This document shows positions 56,601-64,000 of a stretch of 64,000 nucleotides of DNA, in pieces (position 1 is the first letter of the stretch; each line of letters starts with the position of its first letter). This stretch comes from Anaeramoeba ignava (taxonomy: Eukaryota > Metamonada > Anaeramoebidae), in the NCBI GenBank assembly GCA_028826165.1, contig JAPDFW010000058.1, positions 186,001 to 250,000 of the forward strand, given 5' to 3'. A model generated the notes under the pieces. The model ran no database searches, had not been told where the DNA came from, and saw only the letters and a list, made by a program, of their open reading frames with translations. The position numbers and the translations under genes are program-made.

Positions 56601-58262
56601 ATGATTCAATTATAAAAAGTGATTCAATTACTTTTAACTCAAAAAACCCAAACAAATCCAAAAAGTTATTGAGATTTTTATTCAAAAAAATTTTCAACTT
56701 TCAAAATATCAACTTTTTCAATCAATTTAATTCGAAATTTTCAATTAAACTCCACAAAGATTTAATTCAATTCTTCAAAACAAACTTTGAATTCAATCTA
56801 AACCAAAAAAGCAAAGAAATACCCAAAAAAATTCTCAGATCTTCTTTTGTTTTAATTGTTTCTTTTCTTTCAGGATTTTTCTTTTTATTCAACAACCAAA
56901 AAAATTTATCAACAAAAAAACAAGATTCCAAAATGATCATCAATTCATCAAAATTATCACAACAAATTCAACTTCTTTTATTGAATTTTGGGATAATTTC
57001 ATCACGAAAAGAAATTTCTTCAAAAGAAAATGATTCAATTTATTATGAATTGGAAATTGAAAAAGAAAGAAAATATCAAGATATTTTTGAGAATTTATTT
57101 GATTTTGATTTTAATTTTAATTTTAATTTTAATTTTGATTTTGATTTTGATTTTGAATTTGATTTTGAAGGAATTTCAAAAAAGAAGCAAAAATATATGG
57201 AAAAACTAATTGAAAAAGGAAAACAAAGTGGAGGATTTTATTTGGAAGAAGAAATCAAGAAAATTGAAAAAGAAACAAATGAAAAAAAGCAAGTATATGA
57301 TTTAGCAATGGAAAAGGAGCATTCATACATTGCGAATGGATTTGTATCACATAATTCAACATTTATCAAGCAAGTGGGCGTGATTGTGCTAATGGCACAA
57401 ATAGGTTCATTTGTTCCTTGTTCATTAGCTGAAATATCAATTCGCGATTGCATTCTTGCACGAGTTGGAGCTGGAGATCGCCAACTTCAAGGAGTATCAA
57501 CATTTTTTGCAGAAATGCTTGAGTCATCCTCAATTCTCAAAACAGCAACTCGCGATTCATTGATAATCATTGATGAACTTGGAAGAGGAACATCAACCGT
57601 TGATGGTTTTGCTTTGGCTTGGTCAATTTCAGAATATATTTGTAAAGAAATTGGCGCTTTTACTTTATTTGCCACTCATTTTCATGAATTAACCGTTTTG
57701 GATAAACATTTATCAATGGTCGCAAATTTTCATGTTTCTTCTTTTACTTCACAGAATAATATTACCCCTTTATATAAAATTAAAAATGGTCCAAGTGACC
57801 AAAGTTTGGGTATTAGAGTCGCTGAAATTACAAGATTCCCTCAATCCGTTATTGATGAAGCAAAGAGAAAACATAAAGAATTGGAATCAAAGAAAAAACC
57901 TTTTGAATATAAATTTCTTTTAGATAAGGAAGAAATTGAAAAGAAAGATTTAGAGATGGAAATTGAAAATGAAAATGAAAATGAAAATGAAAATCAAATT
58001 GAAAATGAAAATCAAAAAGAAAATGAAAATCAAAAAGAAAATGAAAATCAAAATGAAAATCAAAATCAAAATTCAATTAAATCAAGCAAACCAAATTATT
58101 ACTAATTTTCTAAATAATTTTAAAAATCTTCCTTTTGATAAAATGGCTCCTTTAGATGCTTTCCAAAAAATGATTCAATTAAAAAATGAAGTTTTAAATT
58201 CTCAAAATTCTTTTATTTTTGGATTATTGGAAAAAAATCAAGAAAACGAAGAAAAAAAATGA
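53627..58262 (+). CDS. MSH2: MSH2 mismatch-repair ATPase, interrupted by an intein
   Basis: MutS homologue that, with MSH6 or MSH3 in other eukaryotes, recognises DNA mismatches. No introns. The open frame 53627-58105 encodes 1492 residues: about 1045 of MSH2 plus a 447-residue intein (797-1243). MSH2-type landmarks: [63 protein letters not shown]-like [22 protein letters not shown], Walker A GPNMFGK/ST split by the intein, [15 protein letters not shown], Walker [18 protein letters not shown] (Asp about 1316) and FATHFHELT. The P-loop has Phe where MutS proteins normally have Gly (GPNMGGKS). Stop at 58105 follows one apparent extra base in 58068-58071; the conserved C-terminus ([14 protein letters not shown] to KNQENEEKK) continues in the +1 frame to 58262. 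The Glu/Asn tract before it is low complexity. Confidence 0.95.
56015..57355 (+). mobile_element. Intein in the MSH2 Walker A loop, with degenerate LAGLIDADG endonuclease
   Basis: 447-residue protein-splicing element, in frame, between Lys of GPNMFGK and Ser of STFIKQ. Splicing residues are all visible. Block A is [17 protein letters not shown] with Cys1. Block B is [14 protein letters not shown] with the T-x-x-H pair. Block F is [16 protein letters not shown] with His. Block G is FVSHN, with the penultimate His, the terminal Asn and Ser at +1. Between them lies a LAGLIDADG-type layout: block [12 protein letters not shown] (56571-56605), block [16 protein letters not shown] (56853-56896) and block [18 protein letters not shown]. 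The acidic catalytic positions appear lost (Asn where Asp is expected in C; none in E), so splicing is probably active and homing is not. Two low-complexity stretches (Asn/Lys/Ser near 56070-56260; Asp/Phe/Asn near 57100-57170) are insertions. Confidence 0.95.
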
Positions 58263-58474
58263 AAAGGAAAAAAATCAAAAGAAAATAAAAAGAAAATAAA
58301 AGAATTTTGATTTTAATTTGATTTTGAATTTTGATTTTAATTTTGATTTTAATTTTGATTTTGATTTTGATTTTGATTTTGATTTTAATTTTTATTTTAA
58401 TTTTAATTTTAATTTTAATTTTAATTTTGATTTTGATTTTAATTTTGATTTTGATTTTAATTTGAATTTTAATT
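58263..58474. repeat. TTTTGA/TTTTAA repeat between convergent genes
   Basis: Short spacer between the MSH2 3' end and the RNF213-like gene end, hexamer repeat from about 58305 to 58497. No gene seen. Confidence 0.75.
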
Positions 58475-61400
58475 TTAATTTTGATTTTGAATTTGATTAA
58501 AAATATTTGAGCAAAATTGATAAACATAGAAACTGTTTCCTAATAAAATTTCTTCATCATTATCAAAATTTTCTTCAATTTCTTTATAAATAATTGTTGT
58601 TTTATCTTTAATTGAAAAAAGAAATAATTTTCTAAATGAATAATTATTATTCAAATTTCCTTTAAGTTTCCTAATAAAATCTTTCAAAACACAAATAAAA
58701 TCAAATATTGGGATTTTTTTTGTAATTTTTTCTAATGAATTTTTCAATAATGAAATTTGGAAAGAAGTCATTTCCATTTGAATTTTTTATCAAGATTTTT
58801 CAAAACATTTTCAAAATTATCTTTAAATTGTTTATGAATAAATAAAAGATGTTTCATTTTAGCAAATTGTTTAAATTTTGATAAATCATTTTCAATATCT
58901 TCTAAATTTTTAAATTCAAATTTAAATTGAAATTCAAGTTTTGTTTTAATAAATTCTATTATTGATAAATCTTTTAATTTTGAAAATTTATTTTCATTTT
59001 CATTTTTAATATTTTGACATCCCAAAATTATATATTCAATAAGTTTTTCAAAAGTTGCAAACAAATTATTCCTTTCTAATTCTTCTTTAATTTGTTTCCA
59101 TTGATCATGATTTAATTCTTCTTGTTCCCATTTTATTTCTTTTTCAAGATATTCTGTTTTGATTTCAATTTGTTTTCCATAATAATTAAAATTTTCAATT
59201 TCAATTTTGAAAATATTTGTTTCTTTTAAATAATTTAATTTTTTTCTAATAAATTCTTCAATATAATCTAATTCTTGAATTAAATTATTATAATTTATAA
59301 ATTCTTGAAATTCTTGAATATTAAATTTGATAATTTTAATAAAATCTGAATTTAATATTTTTGGGAAATGAAGAATTGATTCTTTAAATTCTTGGTTATT
59401 TTCATTATTTTCATTATTTTCATTATTTTCATTTTGTTCATTTTGTTCATTATTTTCATTATTTTGATTTTCATTATTTTCATTATTTTGATTATGTTGT
59501 GAATCTTGGAAAATAGATTTTAGAAATGGAGATTTAATTAATTCATTATGTAGATTAATTGAATGTTCAATTAATATTGGAATCATTAAATTATAATTTT
59601 CTTTTCCTGTTAAACAGAAATCAATTATATCTTCTTTTTTAATTTCATCTTTGAAATTATCATCATTAATTTCTTTTGTAATTTGTAAATATTTAATTTC
59701 TTTTGAACTTAATTTCCAAAATTCTTCAAATTGTAAATATAATTTATTGGTTATTGGATTGTTTTCTGTTTCAATAAATTTTTGAATTTGAATTACTTTT
59801 GCTTCTTCTTTTGAAATTTTTCCATTCATTTTTTTCATTATTAAACTTGTAAATTTAATAAATCCTTCAAATAAATTTAATATTTCTAATTTTGGATAAT
59901 TTTCAATTATAAATTTAATCAATGGATATTTTTCAAAATCTTCTTCTTCTTTTTTTTGAATGTATAAATTAATAATTGGATATAAATTTGGTTTTGATAA
60001 ATCAAATAAATTTATTTTTGTTTTGGATTGTTGTAATTTTTTGTTGATTTTATATTTTTTTTTAATATTTGAAATTATTTTTTCATGATTTTCTTTAAAA
60101 ACATCAGAAAATATTTTTTCTAATTTATTTCTTGTTTCAACTTCTTTGAAATTATTTTTTCTTATTACATCCGCAATTTTCTTTTTGGAAAATAATTTTA
60201 GTGTTTCATAATAATAAAGTATTGATTGATAATTTGTAAGATTTGTTAATTTGGATATAATCAATAAATCATTTTCAATATGAGAAATTAATTGTTTGAT
60301 TAATTCTTTTTGATTTTTTGGTTTAAAAACACAATTATTAATCATTGAAATGAAATGATTTGAAAATTTTTCAGAAATAATTGAAAAAGGAAGAATTGAT
60401 GAATGAATTAATAATCTAATAATTCTAAAAGTTATTGGATGTAATTTTCGATATGTTAATAATGGATTTGAATTTGGTATTTTAGAAACTGAATAAGATA
60501 AAACATTTTCAAAAAATTCTGAATTAATTTCATTTTCTTTTAAATTTGATTTACAAAATTCACACCAATTTTGTAATTTAATATTAGAAGATTTCACAAA
60601 ATTTAAATGTTTATTTTCACATAATTTCCAATAACCTTTTTCTTTTTCAAATTCTTGTTGAAATGGATGTGATCCCATTGATAAAAAATATGATTTTTCA
60701 AGCATTTCTTGTTTTAATTGTGATTCTCCAACTTCAAATAAAAGATCAGATGAAAATAAAAATCGAAATGGTTCAAGTTTTGTATTATCAATAAATTCAA
60801 CACTTTGAATTATCATTTTGAAAATTTCTTTGTTTTCAATTTCTTTTTCAATTTCCCAAAAATTTTCGATAAAATTGTGAAATAATATAACTTATTTTGT
60901 GTTCTGAAACAAATGAAATATGTGTTTTTTGAAATTGTAATGATAAATCATTTCCAATTTCTTTTTGTTCATAATAATATAATAATGATTGATCTTTGTT
61001 CTTTTTTGGATATTCTATTATTATTGAATCATTTCTTTTTGAATTTAAAATATTTTGAGAAATTTCTAGTTTTTTAATTTTATCAGGAATTTCTTTTTCA
61101 ATAAAATTTTGAAGATAATTTCTTCCTTTATCATTTTCAATTTCATTAAAAATAAATTTAATCCATATTTCTCCACTTTTTTTTGAAAAACTATTTTTAA
61201 ATTTTTGTATTATTTTTTTTGGATTTCGAAGTAACATTTTTCTTTTTTCAATAAATTTAATAATATTTTGAATTGAGAATTGATTTTTAGAAATTGCAAC
61301 CATAATATTTTTTGCTTTCAAATTTGGTTTTAGATTCTTTCTTTAAATTAGGTAAATCTTGATTTTTAAAGAGATTTTGTTGAATAGACTTAATATTGTT

Positions 61401-64000
61401 TCTTATTTCTTCATTTTCATTAATAATTTTTATACAAGAAATAAGAATAATATTTTCTGATTTGTTTTCTAATATATTTTGATTTGTATTTTTCAAAAAT
61501 TCATCAATAAAATTAATAATTTCTTCATTATCTTCATTTGAATTTTCATTTTGAATAAATGAAAGTAAATTTTTAAGTATTGGATAAAAAATTGAATAAA
61601 TATTTTCAATTTGTTTAACTTTTAAAAATATTTCAATTTTTTGTATTAAATAATTTAAAAATTTTTGAATAAATCCAAAATTAAATTTTTTTGTTAATTT
61701 TTTCTTGAATAAAAATTGTTGAAAAATTATTCTTCCATAAAATGTTAAATATTTTGAAAATTTATGGAAAATATTTATAATTTCTTTTCTATATTCTTCA
61801 ATTTTACTTTTTCTAATTGTTCTGAAATGTTTTGTATCATTTTCTTCAATTTCTTCTTCACAAATTGAACATTTTCTTTCATTACTTTTCAAACATAAAT
61901 AAATTGGTTTTTTTTCTTTTTGAGATTTTTTACAAATTTTGATTTTTTTATAATTAATATTTTCTGAAAATAATTCTTCAATTAATTCATTTGTTATTTT
62001 ATTAATCATTAATTCATTTTCAATTTTTTGATAATTATAATTTTCTCGTGTTTTTTTTGGATTTAATTGTTTTAATTGAATTGAAAATTGTTTTTGAAAT
62101 GTTTGAATAATCCATTCATTATAAAGTTTTTCAATTTCTTCTTTTTCAATTTCTTCTTGTTTTTGATTTATTTCAATCCAAAATTCAAATAATTCTTCAA
62201 TATTATCATTTTGAATTATTTCTTCTTTATCTTCTTTTATTTTTTCAATCAATTCTCTTATAAATAATAAAAATGAAAATCTTTTTCTCTTTTCATTTTT
62301 TGTTTTTGTTTTTGTTTTTGTTTTTGTTTTAAAATTAATTAATTTGGAAATAAAAAGTAAATTAATTAATTTTTGATGAATTTTTTCAAAATAAATTTGT
62401 TGAATTTTTTGAAATGAAATTGTTTCTATTTTTTCATTGGATTGTTGTGAATAATAATTTTTGATAATTCTTCTTAAATTAATTTTTAAATTTTGGAAAA
62501 TATTTTCTTGTTCTGGATTAAGAACCAATTTGATAAAATCTTTTAAATATTTTTGAATAATTTCATCATTAAAAGATGAATCAATAAATGGAATAATTTT
62601 GTTTTGTTGAGAAATTGTTTCATTTTGTTGAATTATTGAATAAATTATTGATGAAAATGGGAATTCTTGTTTAATTGTTTTTGTTTTGTAAATTGGATAA
62701 CAAGGAATTTCAAATTGTTGAAATATATTATTCCAAATTTCTTTCATTTTTTCATCTTTTGAATTTAATAAAATTGTTAAATTTTCATTTTGATTTATAT
62801 TTTGGAAAAATATATCAAAAATTTCAATTAAATCTTCTTTAATTTTATCAAATAAAATACTTATAAATTTCTTTTTCTCTTTCTTTTGTTTGAAATTATG
62901 TAAAATATCAAAAATTTCCCATTTAAAATTTTCATGTTTTGATTTAATTGATAATTCAATCATTTCTCTAATTTTTTGGATAATTTGTTTTTCATTTCTT
63001 CATTCTTAAAAAGGTTTTTTTCAATTAATTCTTTTTCTTTTTTGAAATTTTCATTTGTTAAATCTTTTTCTTTTGAAAGAATTATTCCTAAATTTTCTAT
63101 TATTATTTTTTCTATTTGTTTGTTTTTTTGTAAATAATCAAATGATTCTAAAAGATTTTGAGGTAAATTTTTAAGATTAAATAATGTTTCAATTTCTTCA
63201 ATATAATAATGTTCCCAATTTTTTTCAAAATAAAAAGGAAATGATTTAGAATTTGAAGTGAAAGATAAATGAATGAATAATATAATATAAGAGTTCTCTA
63301 TTCTGTTTTGATTATTATTATTATTGTTATTGTTGTTATTATTATTGTTATTGTTGTTGTTTTGAGAAATTATTTGTTCAATTAAAATTTTAATTTGATA
63401 AAATAATTCAATTTGATTTTGTTTGAAATGAATAATTAAAATATTTTTTTCTTTTGGAATATTGGAAATTAATTCTTCATTTTCTTTTTTGATAATTTTA
63501 TCTTTGTTTTGTAAATCTAAAATTTTAAATGAATATTCTGAATATTTTTCTTCAATTTTTCCAATTTCTCTTTTATATCCTCTTGTAAAAATTATTGATT
63601 TTTTCACTTTATTTTTTAAAATTTCTTCATTTAAAAGTTCTTCAAAATTATTGTAAATAGATGAAAAATATTCTTCTTTAATTTGATTAACTTTTTGAAT
63701 TTGTTTTTCTTTTTGTTTTTCTGATAATAATTCTTTAATTTCAATCATTTTTTCAAATTTAAAAAATTGAATAATTTTCTTTTTGATTTTTTTATCTTGA
63801 TCTTTTTCATTTTGATATTTAAGAATAAGTGAAGAAAATGAGTTTTGATTAAATTCAATAATTAAATCTTCTTTTTTAATTTTGTTTTCAGTAAATTTTT
63901 TGATTGGATTTAATATTTTGAATATTTTGGATGATGATTCTTTTGGAATATTAAAAGAAGAAATATCAATTAAATGTTTTTCAAATTGATTTAATAAATT
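58475..64000 (-). CDS. RNF213 (mysterin)-like giant E3 ligase, C-terminal part, runs off the window
   Basis: Partial; the N-terminal AAA+ part lies beyond 64000. First residues seen, LLNQFEKHLI, match the end of an RNF213 AAA+ module (LLNRxEKH). Then follow IIFTRGYKREI, LIIHFKQNQIELF, ILFIHLSF and WEHYYIEEIE. These fit the segment after the motor in RNF213-like proteins, with a poly-Asn insert at 63310-63360. Farther on a Cys pair occurs (CSICEEEIEEND), then an RZ-type zinc finger near 60560-60625: C-x3-H-x14-C-x2-C in LCENKH...WCEFCK. In human RNF213 this finger is needed for ubiquitylating bacterial lipopolysaccharide. Four one-base frame breaks split the protein (62988-62992, 61308-61313, about 60880-60890, 58783-58788), mostly in T-runs; each join restores natural sequence. 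It may be intact in the cell, or a decaying gene. Confidence 0.7.

Noticed and set aside
56015-57355. Insertion in MSH2 as a spliceosomal intron
   Set aside because: It is open for all 447 codons and begins TGT and ends AAT rather than GT-AG at the junction. It also carries every intein block in order.
1-64000. tRNA, rRNA, CRISPR or prokaryotic operon features
   Set aside because: No GC-rich cloverleaf, rRNA-like block or spaced direct repeats with unique spacers seen; genes have introns and individual promoters.

Overview
The window is nuclear DNA of a very AT-rich eukaryotic microbe. It carries GT-AG spliceosomal introns, a standard genetic code (TAA, TAG and TGA all end genes), very short intergenic gaps, and proteins with long Asn/Gln/Glu-rich tracts. 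The protein set (RCC1-BTB expansion, RasGAP, DCN1, USP, RNF213-like, MSH2, NSE3, small Tim) suggests a free-living amoeboid protist. An Anaeramoeba-like metamonad is my best guess; a dictyostelid or another amoeba cannot be excluded. The taxonomic call is inference only.

Layout. 1-6.3 kb: two tandem ABCG half-transporter genes (-). 7.2-13.6 kb: a receptor-like protein with a beta-helix/Cys-rich head, about twelve fibronectin III domains, one membrane span and a cytoplasmic RasGAP domain (-). 13.8-19.2 kb: a compact run of minus-strand housekeeping genes: actin-related protein, HAS1/DDX18 helicase, small Tim chaperone and CIAO2/MIP18. A bidirectional promoter of about 90 bp separates this run from a membrane-anchored DCN1-like gene (+, 19.3-21.5 kb). 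21.7-27.7 kb: an unrecognised 14-exon gene (+). 28-43.5 kb: an RCC1-BTB paralogue array, three copies on minus (one decayed), then a GPI-type surface beta-propeller gene, a 5'-truncated copy, and three copies on plus. 43.9-52.6 kb (+): USP16/45-like deubiquitinase, 7TM protein, VIT-VWA-CRIB protein and NSE3/MAGE. 53.6-58.3 kb (+): MSH2 interrupted by an intein. 58.5-64 kb (-): the C-terminal part of an RNF213-like E3, running off the window.

The main discovery candidate is the 447-residue intein inside the Walker A loop of the mismatch-repair ATPase MSH2. All splicing residues are present, but the LAGLIDADG homing endonuclease looks catalytically dead. MSH2 could not bind ATP until the intein is removed.

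Three other patterns recur across the window. (1) Hexanucleotide repeats (AAAATC/AAAATT/AAAATG and complements) fill introns, intergenic gaps, coding regions and even the intein. (2) A T-tract with embedded CA steps lies just upstream of most start codons. (3) Single-base frame breaks, mostly in A/T homopolymers, interrupt otherwise well-conserved proteins; these are either consensus errors or real frameshifts.

Exon coordinates were worked out by hand from splice signals, reading-frame continuity and family conservation. No alignments or database searches could be run.
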